Positions 1 through 10,139 of a stretch of DNA of 64,000 bases are shown in pieces. The position numbers were made by a program, and so were the translations under genes. The notes below the pieces were generated by a model. The model saw nothing but the letters and a program-made list of their open reading frames with translations. It was not told where the DNA came from and ran no database searches. Source of the DNA: Trichobilharzia regenti (Eukaryota; Platyhelminthes; Trematoda; Strigeidida; Schistosomatidae); contig OX235265.1 of assembly GCA_944472135.2 (NCBI GenBank), forward strand, positions 95,140,984-95,204,983, read 5' to 3'. Each line of letters opens with the position of its first letter. Positions within the stretch are counted from its first letter, which is position 1.

Positions 1-540
1 AAAGGAAGCGTATATTCTTAGAGTGGAATTACCGGGCACCTCGTGGAGATTTCTAAGCCCTTTAAAATATTAAATAGACAAAGGACAGGAAATTTACTAT
101 GATTCGCCGAAGCGATCGCAATCAACCGATTTAAACCAGACTCATGCATACAGAAAAACGGAGGTAGTATACTAATTAAGATACTCAGATAATTGGCGAT
201 AGATGAATTCTGTCGAATTCCCCAGGTACCGACGAAGTGCTAGGTTTCGTACTCATTGGTATTCGTCAGCAAGATGTATCTGAAAGCTTGAAGCAGCTGA
301 TTTCTTCTTTGAGGTTCTTCCTGCAGTGGAAGGTGTCATTACTGAATTCTCCGGGCTCACAACTGATATCTAGGTTCGCTAAGGACCAAACAACGTCATG
401 TATCCAGTTATCACTTTTAGTCCTGACAAATAACTATGCATCAGTTTAACAGTATGTTCATCAAGCCGATGAAGGAGAGTCGAATACGTCTATGTGTAAC
501 CACGTTTTCAAATGTTATCGCCCATTGATGTTTAAAAACG
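1..540. other. no recognised feature
   Basis: I see no gene, RNA or repeat family that I can name here. A 70-codon open frame at 237-449 (+) has no recognisable motif and is about the length expected by chance in AT-rich DNA. Confidence 0.4.
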
Positions 541-572
541 TGAATTCAAATGAAACGATCTTTAGTATACAA

Positions 573-603
573 TTGGTGGATGATGGCTAGCAGTGGAATC
601 CAG
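573..603 (-). repeat. S-alpha-like SINE fragment
   Basis: A short stretch containing ggatgatggctagcagtgg matches the 3' part of the S-alpha-like copies at 32636-32815 and 50835-51005 in the same orientation. It is truncated, with no pol III boxes or ribozyme core left. Confidence 0.4.
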
Positions 604-617
604 AAACGATCTTTACT

Positions 618-1175
618 TTGCTTCTTACTTGGAATTCAACAAAAATTTTGCATTTTTTCTCTTTTTTAATACACCATTATTTAGTTATCCAACCCCTTCC
701 CGACTGTCTATCACAATTCTCGGCGATTGGTGGCAATTCAAGTTTACAACTGCTAAATTATCCAAATGGCAGTATCTATTCATCACCGAATACTCGAGAT
801 TTTCATACGGATCGAAGAAACTCCCCAGAATACTTCAAATATATGGAGAATCGTAATAATTATTTAGTAGATGATTGTAATAATAATAATAATATTAATA
901 ACATTAACAGAACTAATTATTGTAATTATAATATTGATAACAATATCAGTAGTAATGATACGAATTATTATAATGATACAATAGGCAGCAGAAAAATTAA
1001 AATCTTCATTCCTCGATCTCATCATGACACAATCAATGTGATGTCGACAACACACGATGAATCAACTTGTACAGATTTTAAATATCCTTATAAAGCATGT
1101 TCAAATTACTTTAATACAGAAATGCAAGAAGCGATTAATCCTATCCAGTCTTATCCAGCATGTTTGAATAATTGA
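618..1175 (+). CDS. possible terminal exon of an asparagine-rich host protein
   Basis: This open frame can encode 185 residues and ends in TGA. I do not recognise the protein. Its centre (about residues 87-115) is asparagine-rich, encoded by AAT/AAC runs, followed by a more ordinary mix with several Cys, His, Tyr and Pro. Low-complexity Asn runs are common in real schistosome proteins. A pyrimidine-rich tract ending in ATTATTTAG at 684 is a plausible splice acceptor, so the coding exon may start at 685 and the first 22 codons be intronic. The frame does not resemble any transposon protein seen elsewhere in the window, and the upstream S-alpha fragment would then lie in an intron. Against it: no upstream exon is visible, and an AAT-rich repeat opens frames easily. 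Function unknown. Confidence 0.35.
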   Translation: MLLTWNSTKILHFFSFLIHHYLVIQPLPDCLSQFSAIGGNSSLQLLNYPNGSIYSSPNTRDFHTDRRNSPEYFKYMENRNNYLVDDCNNNNNINNINRTNYCNYNIDNNISSNDTNYYNDTIGSRKIKIFIPRSHHDTINVMSTTHDESTCTDFKYPYKACSNYFNTEMQEAINPIQSYPACLNN

Positions 1176-1364
1176 ATACATGATGAAACTAGGGTGGTTA
1201 TTTGTACAGCACAAGAGTAAAGAATCATGTAAGTGAAGGTTTTTTCTAATTTCTACCGATTTTTTGGCTAATATATTCATTTCATTTCATTAAAAGGTGG
1301 TTAGATAAGTTAGTATGTGAAGTTTGAATAGTATAAATGTGGTGCATAGGAATTTGGGATAGTC

Positions 1365-1830
1365 GAACATAGGCCTTCAGCAACACATGTCCATTTTATT
1401 TTGTTCTCTGGAGTTCTTCATAGTAATCTCCATTATTACCTGTAAGCTTTCATCTTCTTCATTACACCCTGTACGTCGAAGTTCTTATTTTCCATCCAGG
1501 TTACAATAGACAGCCTGCCTGGAGCGTGGTACTTCTCAGCAGTGTAGTTAAGGTATATCCATTTGATTCCCATTGCCTTTGGCACATTTAGCGGTCAACA
1601 GAACTTAGAACGGGAAGTTTCCAGAGTTCTTTGCTGTTAATTGTTTCTGATAATGTGACCTTTCGCATCTAGACAGTGAATGTAACTGTTAATGAAAGTC
1701 TGCAGCCTTTTAGAAATTCGTTTGGTGATGTGGGTGCTGAGTCCTATTAAAAATATAGAACTTCAGACTAAGAATGACATTATTTCGGTGTATATGACGT
1801 CAGATGAGAAGCTGATGATGTAATACAGTC
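1365..1830 (-). mobile_element. RTE-type non-LTR element relic, 3' part
   Basis: Read on the minus strand this matches the C-terminal coding region and 3' end of the RTE copies at 13850-14300, 38333-39025 and 41395-42420, for example near 1373 (cttcagcaacacatgtcc) and near 1695 (aatgaaagtctgcagcc). All frames are interrupted. It is a 5'-truncated, old copy. Confidence 0.5.
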
Positions 1831-1959
1831 AACAGAACTCAGAAGATCAATAAAAATTATCTTTTAAGAGAGTCAAGCGAAAAATAAAGGGAGAAGGTGG
1901 AGTGAAAAGATAACCTAACAAAATTAACAAAATTAGAAAACAAAAAGTTACTAAGAAGT

Positions 1960-2480
1960 GAGTCACCAGGGTAATTGAAGTCTAACAACGGATTCTTTTT
2001 GGACACATAAATCAGCCTTCAATCGTTTTATTACTATAGCTTCAGCAAACCTAAGAAGACTTGAGGTACTTTGTCTGTTAATTATTTTGAATGATTTCAG
2101 CACATCTACTAGGTGTTCTGTGTCAATCAGGTGTTTGGGGATTGAAGAGCTTGAACAATTCGGTCCTTTTAACCGGAGGCTCGATGGTACATGTTCGCAG
2201 AATCTGACATAGGCCCTCCTCTCTGTTCTTCCAATGTAACTGCTCCCTCAGATACATATGAATTGGTATACACAGTTGGAGGTAACATGTGAGGAGTACT
2301 TGTCAATCTTTGACTGGACCAGTGAGGAGGTTGTTGGCGGGTAGAGAGACTAATAATGCTGCAGGATACATCCTAGATAGGGCTGCACTTAATCTTTTAT
2401 TAACCATTCTCATAATGTAGTCTACCGTGAAGTGGGCAGCCGTTGATAAAAGTCTGCAACGAAGCTGATCATTAGTATGA
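1960..2480 (-). pseudogene. Penelope-like element GIY-YIG region relic
   Basis: On the minus strand frames can be pieced together that follow the C-terminal order of the PLE-B and PLE-F copies in this window: a Cys-rich start (VYQFIC), a histidine/leucine segment (HLIDTEHLVD), and a tail containing FAEAIVIKRLKADLCVQK. In PLEs this region is a GIY-YIG endonuclease that nicks target DNA for reverse transcription. The order is clear but the frame shifts several times, so it is inactive. Which PLE family it belongs to is uncertain. Confidence 0.55.
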
Positions 2481-3194
2481 GGTAAATCATCATTATTTTC
2501 ATATCGACTTCTGCTGTCAACTAAATCTTTACAGACTGGAGATCTTTACATGAAGTAGATCATTTTATAAGTTCTTTATTCATTACTTTATTTTATTATG
2601 AAATATTGTATCCTTTTTGTCTACTGCAGGAGATAGTCTCCGGATAAGTCAAAATTCTTCATCATGAATAACTCCTGGGCACTCCTGAAGATGTTATACC
2701 CATGTAAACTTAAATGAAACTCGTGGACCAATATTATCGGGATGAGGAAAACAAGCCTATTTCCCACAGAAGGACAAAATCAAATTGCCCACTGGCACTC
2801 GGTATAAAACCTTTTAATATAAAATGAAAATTCACTGATTTTCCGCTCATTCAGTAATATCCTAAAATGACTTCAATTCATTACTTTGTCTCATGCATAT
2901 TTATGACTGATAAACAACGGAATGACAGATATTCTGTCAGGATGTGTTCATTTGTCAAACCAGTAATCTGTATATACATATATATGTAAGAGAAACTTCT
3001 ATGTATACCCTTTTAGGGAAACATTATTGTAAAACGGTTCCTTCTTCTTTTTCTATGGATAATTCCCTTTGATTATTTACAATAATTTACAAATACAATT
3101 ATATGAATGATTTCCTCAGAAGTTGATTCCTGTTATTATGATTATTGCGTATAAAGTACTAATTTATACGGTTCCGATTGGTTTTAAGTGCAAT
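2481..3194. other. no recognised feature
   Basis: About 0.7 kb of AT-rich DNA with a short TA-rich stretch near 2970 and no coding or repeat similarity that I can see. Confidence 0.4.
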
Positions 3195-3420
3195 TGGAGA
3201 TTGATATCGGTTGAAGATAACAGTTGAAAACCACCGAGTTTTGAACAGCTGTCTTCTTCTAGTTTGGGCCCTTCAGCAGCTTGGAAGTTTTAGGTTACGA
3301 GGCAATGTATTGACATTCAATCATTGGGACAGAATTCGTTGACCTATGCAATCTGTCACTTTGCGATATAGCGCTGTCGTCATCCAATAGAGTCAGCGAG
3401 TATCTACTCTCATGTCAGAT
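3195..3420 (-). mobile_element. SINE-3 relic
   Basis: The order of blocks (ttgatatcggttgaag, aacagctgtcttcttctag, cccttcagcag, then a tatagcgctgtc block) is that of SINE-3 in reverse. It is heavily diverged and the hammerhead core cannot be folded confidently. Confidence 0.45.
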
Positions 3421-3582
3421 TTGGTAGACTTCGCTGGTTACGTCCCGTTCAAACTCGAGAAAATTCATCTCCTCTTCAGCCGTTATGAAGATGTGTATCA
3501 ATTTTCGGGTATTCATCTGTAAGGATTTGATTGGTTGAAGTAACAGAAATTACAATATGTAGGCTTCTGTATTCTGTTCTTG

Positions 3583-3887
3583 TGTGGTGACAGGAGGCTG
3601 CTAGCCAATTGGTAGACTTTATTTTCCGTCGATGTCTATGTCCTGAATATTGGTCGTGAGAAAATATGAAAAAGACTGATTCAACAACTAATCAGAGCAG
3701 ACTTTACATAGGCAGATACAGTTAACATATAGATGGCCTGACATTCAAGAAACGGTCACAAATAGATGCAAGGTCAACTTTCTGTGAGAAACAACCAGGC
3801 TATAAAAATGTACATGAAAGTATATAAATGCGTGTTGATTTCCCTAATAAACGATCTGCTGCCTGGCCCTTGTCTTCTGTTGTTACA
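3583..3887 (+). mobile_element. solo LTR of family LTR-X
   Basis: This 305-base unit starts TGTGGTGA and ends GTTGTTACA like the LTRs of the elements at 57476-58346 and 60031-61090. It keeps a TATAAATG box (near 3823), AATAAA (near 3846) and the conserved last 35 bases. It is flanked by the same four bases, CTTG, at 3579-3582 and 3888-3891, the target duplication expected of integrase. No internal region is attached, so it is a solo LTR left by recombination between LTRs. It is clearly more diverged than the two complete copies and is therefore older. Confidence 0.85.
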
Positions 3888-3925
3888 CTTGTCTCTAAAT
3901 TGTAACACTGTCACCTGATGACTTG

Positions 3926-4132
3926 ATTTTTTTATTTTAATTTTGATTTACTTTTTGATTACAGCTTGATTCCACATTGTGTTTTTGGTACAAGTATGGA
4001 ATTTTCAGTATGGATATCGGTAGCCCAAATTTTGTAGGCCGACCATAGATATCAGGTGTGCGTTGGCAGGGGATCGATCCTCAGACCATGTGCATGGTCG
4101 GCGAGAGTCTTAACCACTGTGCCACCGACGCC
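3926..4132 (-). mobile_element. SINE-1 (tRNA-headed)
   Basis: On the minus strand the element begins with a tRNA-like head (first stem GCGTCGG pairing with CCGACGC in the better copies, A box GGCACAGTGG, B box GATCGATCC here), followed by a body conserved in copies at 26622, 30421, 33397, 34400 and 44825, and ends in an AT-rich tail. A and B boxes are the internal promoter for RNA polymerase III. It encodes no protein and depends on another element for movement. Confidence 0.8.
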
Positions 4133-4639
4133 GTACTATCAATTTCTCGGCGCTCACTGGTGAGCACTTCCAAACTTTGACGAAACAATGAGCCAATTCC
4201 CTTCTGGTTTTCAATATTTCTTTGAAAGATATCAATTTGTGATGAAATGGTGGGCCTCAGCATTGGGTTTTCAATATCTGTATCAATACAGAATTCAAGT
4301 CAGTGCAATTATTTTATGCGGAATATATTGCTGAGACAGCAAAGACTGTAATTCAACTAAAAAAGAGAAATCGGTTGATAAATATGCCCCGACAATCAAC
4401 AACATAAATAATAAATCATCGTCGCTGTGAGAAATCTAAAGAAAGTCATCTTTTTCTCACTTAATTGGCTTGACACCATAATTCTGACGACAGGTGGTGT
4501 GGATGAGAATTTCAAAGCGAACGAAGATCGACAAATCAAGACAAACCTTCACTGGTCTGACATTAGCTGACATTCTGCTGTTAACAGCATTAGAAACAAT
4601 TTTCAAATCTGCATGATTGATGGTTCACAAACTTTAGTG
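4133..4639. other. no recognised feature
   Basis: No coding or repeat similarity that I can name. Confidence 0.35.
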
Positions 4640-5000
4640 TGAGCATCATGCAGAGCATTTCCTACAAACTGAAGACTTCTACCAGCAGTTGCTTTCGTCT
4701 ATCCACACCGAAGATTAAAGTGGACAGTCAGGAAAGATAAGCAAAATCTGACAATGAACCAACTAGAAACCTATCGCCTGAAAAATATGCTAAAATAAAT
4801 GGAACTGTATTGGATATTGACAGGTCCTAGAGTTGAATTACGAATCCGAAACCACGAGTTGGGTATAGGTCCACTGGCTGAACGCAGAAGATCACATGAA
4901 CAGGGCAGAAGTGGAGTCAGTCAGAGAAAGCACATAAAACAAGAAGAAACAGGGCTGTACTACGGAACACGCATGTAACACAAGGAACCCAACGGAATCC
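4640..5000 (+). mobile_element. probable RTE C-terminal relic
   Basis: The plus strand preserves the layout of the RTE tail seen at 23600-24000 and 28500-28880: a run ending in aaactgaagacttctaccagcag, then a WNCIGY-like translation and an arginine-rich stretch. It has no continuous frame. The call rests on order rather than strong identity. Confidence 0.35.
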
Positions 5001-5542
5001 ATCACAACCCTTTCATCATACGAATGTGAATATTATTGAGAGCATTTACCTATTTCTTGGTGATCGAATTTGCATAAATATAAACAAAATTTTGTGGTAA
5101 AAAACATTTATGAATTCAAACTGTATGAAATCCCCTACAATTCTTTTAGGTGAAAAGGCAACACGAAAACTAATATGAAACAGTCAAAATAATAATGACA
5201 ACTCCAGTCATCAATTTTCACCTCAACAACTACATTTAAACACTCTGTCAACGTTTATTTTTAAGCAGTTTTCTGGTTTTTACACAAAAATGCACCATTC
5301 TATTTTTCTTGTCCATGTAGATGCGTGCAGTCAATAACAGACGATAGCTAAAATGCCTATAGACAATCATCCAAAAATCGTTCTGATTTTATCAAGGTAC
5401 CAAAAATCTGAAAACGAATTGTATTCGAAAAACGAGAAACAAAAAACAGAATGCCAACTGTGTCATATATGCGTACAAATGCAAAATATGATGCATTCTT
5501 TTGACAAGCAAAGAATAGATGTAAAAATACGGTAACGTGAAT
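5001..5542. other. no recognised feature
   Basis: AT-rich DNA. A 60-codon frame at 5353-5535 (+) has no recognisable motif. Confidence 0.35.
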
Positions 5543-5759
5543 ACTCTGACACTAATAAAGTACAATTATATTTTAATAGTTTACACACAATGATAAGTTT
5601 TGTTTTAGGTAATATTTCAAGCAAAATTCCTGCCTGTGTTCACACCACTGTTGGAATTGTTTTATTCACACATTTATGATTTGTACTCATATATATATAG
5701 TTCATTATTATTTCTTTTTGCTCATTCATGTTTTTGTATTCAGAATTATATTCCAAGTT

Positions 5760-5884
5760 TAGATATGATAGAGAAGATTTGTAGCTCAGGTGGATGATTT
5801 TGATGTGGTTTTGTTCTTTGAGCTGGATGGTTAATTTGCGAAGCTTTCATCACCATCCAGCTCAGAGAACAAAACCACATCAAA
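5760..5884. mobile_element. 125-base foldback insertion in the PLE-A 3' region
   Basis: The PLE-A copy at 13560-13600 shows the uninterrupted sequence. Here it is split by 125 bases flanked by atattccaagtt at 5748-5759 and 5885-5896 (12 bases). The insert contains a hairpin with arms of about 34 bases (attttgatgtggttttgttc against gaacaaaaccacatcaaaat). Part of it (tagagaagatttgtagctca) recurs in reverse near 39610-39640. It codes for nothing. Confidence 0.7.
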
Positions 5885-6039
5885 ATATTCCAAGTTGTTG
5901 ATAGTTGTACTGAGTCACCCTTGTTACATGTATCCGGTGTGACTTTAATGAATATCGATGCTGTTATAAGTCTCTCTTTCCATTTGTTCATGTTAGTTTT
6001 TAGAATACACACATTATTCCAATCGATATTGTGGGTTTT

Positions 6040-6215
6040 TTTCCCATGCATGTGCAGCTATCGATGAATTTTTTTCAAGATTCTTGTAAGCTTGCGTCCT
6101 TGTCGGTTGATCTTTGGTTAGGCGTTTGCGTTCATTCACTCTTATTTTGAGTGATCTGGACGTTTGCCCCACATATTAAGTCGGACAGTCAGCACAAGAT
6201 ATTTTATAAATCAAA
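6040..6215 (-). pseudogene. PLE-A GIY-YIG endonuclease domain, broken
   Basis: The minus strand encodes IYKISCADCPT, a stop, then YVGQTSRSLKIRVNE, the GIY-YIG core of PLE-A. The stop replaces the lysine codon of the 12800-13606 copy, and a frameshift separates this part from the upstream frame at 6271-7185. The two cysteines between the GIY and YIG positions are typical of PLE endonucleases. The domain would nick DNA in an active element; here it cannot be made. Confidence 0.8.
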
Positions 6216-6270
6216 TTGTTTTTATCCATCATTTTTATGGGATCTTTCAGTGGATTTATTTTATTTTTGA

Positions 6271-7185
6271 TTAGATTCGTCGAATGCCGATATTTTTGAG
6301 GTTTCTTTGAATTGCCTCTGATGTACCATTTTTATATGGTATTGCGACTGTTTTTTTCCATTCTTTCATGTTGTTCTTTTTCTGTATACAGAGATCAGGG
6401 TTGTATTGATGTATTGCCAGCGCCTCCGCCATACACAATAGCCGGAACCTGACGCCCTTTGTACAATTTGGCTTCACTTTGTAGATGATGTTGAAAGACG
6501 ACTCTGGTGGAGCTATGTGGCCTGAGTTCACCAAATGCTCGAGAATTGAGCTAGTAATTGTCTTATATTGTCCCTTTGCTAACCATGCCGGATAATGTTC
6601 AGAGATGCGTTTGGAAAGCGTGCGCTTTGCGCGGCCAATATAACTTGCTCCACACGAGCATGTGAATTTATAAACACACATTGAGGTGGCCCAAAGTGGC
6701 AGTTTATCCTTGACACATCCGTTGATCATTTGTCGGCTGTAGAAATTGATACGTAGTTCAGCCATAAAGAAGGCTTTCCTCAGTGATCTGCGTAAGCGAT
6801 TCTTCAAGATCTCGGCTGCAGTATCACCTTTAAATTCAACACTCATAAAGAAAAGTTTCTTCGGCACAGTCTGAATTCTTTCAGGCTTTTCTCTTAACTT
6901 CATGTTTTTCTCGATAAATCTTGGAGGATATCCATTCTCTATGAGAACTTGTCTGAGTCGCTCAAATTCCCCATCGATTGTATCACTTGAACAAATCCTC
7001 CTTATTCTTGAGGATAAGGAATGGATCAAATTTCTCTTTCTTCTTAAAGGGACCCAGCTATGGAAATTTGTGTACTGACCATTCCATGCTGGTTCCATGT
7101 TGTTCTTCTCCAGTTTTACCCTCTTTTTTCTCTTTTTTATATTATCTTTTATGAATTCTTTTGGGTAGTTGTTTTCGAGTAGCAT
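6271..7185 (-). pseudogene. chimeric PLE-A/PLE-B open frame (304 codons)
   Basis: The frame starts with PLE-A sequence (MLLENNYPKEFIKDN, residues 1-29), passes into PLE-B for about 240 residues, then returns to PLE-A (MKEWKKTVAIPYKNG onwards) and ends at a frameshift. The PLE-B part includes its own GIY-YIG domain: CVYKFTCSCGASYIGRAKR near residues 170-188, with two cysteines between the GIY-like and YIG motifs, then HLVNSGH and a MAEALAIHQYNPDLC tail. Neither part includes a reverse transcriptase. The junctions are an exact 12-base duplication (see the nested insertion). The fused frame has no stop across 729 added bases, which is a multiple of three. Whether it was ever translated is unknown; the PLE-A upstream frame carries a stop near 7261. 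Confidence 0.75.
6367..7107 (-). mobile_element. PLE-B fragment nested in PLE-A, with 12-base target duplication
   Basis: The sequence catgttgttctt flanks the insert at 6367-6378 and 7096-7107. The inserted 717 bases (6379-7095) are a 5'-truncated PLE-B 3' coding segment. The uninterrupted target is visible in the PLE-A copy near 13085. Insert plus one duplication is 729 bases, so the host frame stays open. The insert stops within the coding end (LCIQ) and has no 3' untranslated region or tail. Confidence 0.85.
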
Positions 7186-7303
7186 TTTGAATAGGACTTT
7201 TATTTCTTTACACTGGTTCTCTGGTGTTGTTGTAAGTTTACGTACTCTGTCTGCAAGACCTTATATTAATCCTCGTCTTACCATGAGTGGATGAGCTGGG
7301 ACA

Positions 7304-7707
7304 AAAAAAAGCCACAATATCGATTGGAACAATGTGTGTGTTCTAAAAACAAACACGAACAAATTGAAAGAAAGACTCATAACAGAATCGATATTCATTA
7401 AAGTCACACCGGATACATGTAACAAGGGTGACTCAGTACAACTATCAACAACTTGGAATATAATTCTAAATACAAACACATGAATGAATGTGGAATATAA
7501 TTCTGAACACACATATACACACACAAAACATGAATGAGCAAAAAGAAATAATAATGAACTATATATATGAGTATAAGTCATAAATGTGTGAACAAAATAA
7601 TTCCAACAGTGGTGTGAACACGGGCAGCAATTTTGCTCGGAAAATTACCGACAACAAAACGTATCATTGTGTGTAAATTATTGAAGTATAATTACACTTT
7701 ATTTGAT
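7304..7707 (+). mobile_element. PLE-A 3' fragment, inverted arm
   Basis: Plus-strand copy of the last coding codons (NIDWNNVCVLKTN through TCNKGDSVQLSTTWN) and the 3' untranslated region of PLE-A, matching 13440-13838. It abuts the minus-strand PLE-A copy head to head near 7300. Confidence 0.85.
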
Positions 7708-7754
7708 CTAATCCACAATGCTCAAACTTTTTACTGATATTAACTCTGACACTA

Positions 7755-8325
7755 GTAATATGGCTACGCACTGGACTGTCACCATTTTGACTAGAATTGT
7801 TCACGTAATTCCACAAAAAATTGAATCTATTTGTACAATATTTTGTTTATCATATCACGATAGAAAAAATGAAATGAAGGATATTCGGAGTGTGCATTGA
7901 TACATGAGAATGTTTGGTGCTTTTCAAAGTAGATAAATGTTTCATTTAATTTAAAGTTATTGGGGGTGGATAGGGGGACATGACGTGTTCAGTCTTTTGA
8001 AGTTTATTTGATTAAATCTTATTTAGGCTTAAGTGGAATCAGATGAATTGGTTTTTCTAATTCTGTAAATCATTTTGACTACTTTATAAAGACAATTCCT
8101 GCAGTCTCATGCTGAAATTTTGGAATAGTACAACTTTCTAGCTGATAGTGCGGAAATAAGGTTTTTATTTCATTCCATTTTCTGAGATGTACGATGGAAT
8201 CGTCAACCTTTCGTTGTCCTTCAAGATGACATGGCTTTAATATAAAGTAGATTTCATGGAATATATACATTGGATCATAGAAATTATAAGGTAGACGGTT
8301 TCAGAGAAGAACATTTTCTTAACGA
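7755..8325. other. no recognised feature
   Basis: AT-rich DNA without a frame or repeat that I recognise. Confidence 0.35.
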
Positions 8326-9477
8326 CGAAGTCATCAACTAGGCTGTACATTCATGTATTTATAGCAAATGGATGGGAAAGTGCCAGAATAATTTCCGCTT
8401 ATCGGTCAAATTAATAAAATTACAATTAAGAATTAAAATGCCCTAATAAACAGAGGGACGGATAATACTCAAACAAAGTAGCTTCATAATTACTGAGAAG
8501 ATTGGCATGTTGTGCGACTGGGGGTTAGAAATGCAGAAATAACAAAAATAGACAGGATTTTTGGATTAATAATCTAGTGGGATCATAACTAATGTGACGA
8601 ATAATTGTTTATGCGATCAGGGATTAAATATGTAGAAATAGTAAAATGAGAAATTAGACAGGATGTTCGGATATGAAAATATGGTAGTGTAAATAGGGGT
8701 TAAGAAAAACTTAAAAATAAATTTTTATCGCCTGGCATGGTCTGGTAGGCGCTCGTGACCACTATCCAGTTTGGCTAGTAAACTGTGATCGAAAACGTGT
8801 GTATAGTTCAGTGATAGAACACCTAGTCAATTCAGAACATTCAGCCCCATTTAAGAAATCATTCAAAACAATATTAAAGATTCGACCATACCTATTATAG
8901 GCAGTGAAACAAAGACATATCGGCATAGAAAAAAGGCACTAGCTATCCAAAAGCTCAAACTTACGCTTTGTATCCAAAAGAAACACTTCCAACCCTTGTC
9001 CCTTTTATGGCCATTATTAACAGGTATTTCTTTTAGTAATGACCATCCAATTGCCTTTCTTATCCAAACTTCCTTTCTATTCATGCTATTTTAAGTTTTT
9101 CTTAACCCCTATTTACACTACCATATTTTCATATCCGAACATCCTGTCTAATTTCTTATTGTACTATTTCTACATATTTAATCCCTGATTGCATAAACAA
9201 TTATTCGTCACATTAGTTATGATCCCACTAGATTATTAATCCAAAAATCCTGTCTATTTTTGTTATTTCTGCATTTCTAACCCCCAGTCGCACAACATGC
9301 CAATCTTCTCAGTAATTATGAAGCTACTTTGTTTGAGTATTATCCGTCCCTCTGTTTATTATGGCATTTTTATTCTTAATTGTAATTTTATTAATTTGAC
9401 CGATAAGTGGAAATTATTCTGGCACTTTCCCATCCATTCGCTATAAATACATGAATGTACAGTCTAGTCGATGAGGT
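8326..9477. repeat. PLE-F palindrome: inverted 3' regions with about 390-base arms
   Basis: The left arm (8326-8719) is the reverse complement of the right arm (9089-9477) with only scattered differences. Examples are gtgggatcataactaatgtg on the left and cacattagttatgatcccac on the right. The spacer holds PLE-F coding remains. The arms are the 3' untranslated region of PLE-F, also found at 33893-34350. This is the same head-to-head inversion seen for PLE-A and PLE-C. Confidence 0.9.
8728..9088 (+). pseudogene. PLE-F GIY-YIG C-terminal remnant
   Basis: Translation in shifting plus-strand frames gives SSVIEHLVNSEHSAP, then a tail equivalent to ALAIQKLKLTLCIQKKHFQP, the C-terminal end of the PLE endonuclease in PLE-B and PLE-F. 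The GIY and YIG motifs lie upstream of the truncation and are absent. It forms the spacer of the 8326-9477 palindrome. Confidence 0.6.
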
Positions 9478-9479
9478 AG

Positions 9480-9800
9480 ATTTATTTGAATTCCATATGA
9501 ATTTGACTTACACTATTGTGTCCGCTAACTGCTGATTTACATGAGTAGTAGGTGTTTTTAGAGTTTCCACAGTTTAAAATATCTACATTTTCCCAGGCAA
9601 ACCAGTGATCACAGTTGATCTACGTATACTTAAATGGAGGAATATATATAGTGTCCTTTGACAGCTAATTTATGTTTTTAGATTCGGAGTGGACGGGGAA
9701 GTTCAATTTAACCAGTGTGGTGTTTATCATAGTTCACATCATTTAATTTGTAGATGGTGTTGATCTTCTTGATATAAGCATAAAAATTGGCGCTGTAGTA
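9480..9800 (-). mobile_element. probable PLE-G relic
   Basis: Minus-strand frames give a WENVDILNCGNSKN-like stretch comparable to DWDNVEIFNIGNTK in the PLE-G relics at 56900-57240. Frames are broken and the extent is approximate. Confidence 0.35.
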
Positions 9801-10139
9801 GAGTGTAACTCCAATTTAAATAAGATTTTAATTTGATAAATCACAATGTTATACATTAAGTATTACCTGCTGATGACCACGTTTTAAGCACAAATTATCA
9901 TTGCTATTCATAATCACTATCAAGGCACTACTCACACAATCCTCTTGTTTCATTTATATACATGCGTAAACATTGATGATTAGACATTTGAATAAAATAA
10001 ATATAAGATAGAGTACATTCGGATATAATAATATCAGTGTTATCAATCAAATACAGTCAGATGGGAAATAAGACGAGTGTTTTTATAGTCATAATATGTA
10101 ACTTGTTAGAATGTTATGATGTACATGAATTGAAATAGA
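9801..10139. other. no recognised feature
   Basis: No coding or repeat similarity that I can name. Confidence 0.35.

Larger units (their letters stand above)
5543..7754 (-). mobile_element. PLE-A insertion with head-to-head inverted 5' part
   Basis: A Penelope-like element runs on the minus strand from its 5' truncation near 7300 to its 3' end near 5555. A second, plus-strand piece of the same 3' region (7304-7707) abuts its 5' side head to head. Both ends finish with the same sequence (aacaaaac..tatcattgtgtgtaaa, then TTTAT). The 12 bases actctgacacta occur at 5543-5554 and again at 7743-7754, so the whole inverted structure looks like one integration, with about 35 extra bases before the right-hand duplication. 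Head-to-head partial copies are a known habit of Penelope-type elements. The unit also contains a nested PLE-B piece and a small foldback insertion. Confidence 0.75.

Noticed and set aside
237..449. 70-codon open frame
   Set aside because: No motif, length near chance expectation for this base composition, no splice or repeat support.
864..1055. minus-strand frame rich in isoleucine
   Set aside because: Mirror of the AAT/AAC run in the asparagine-rich plus-strand frame.
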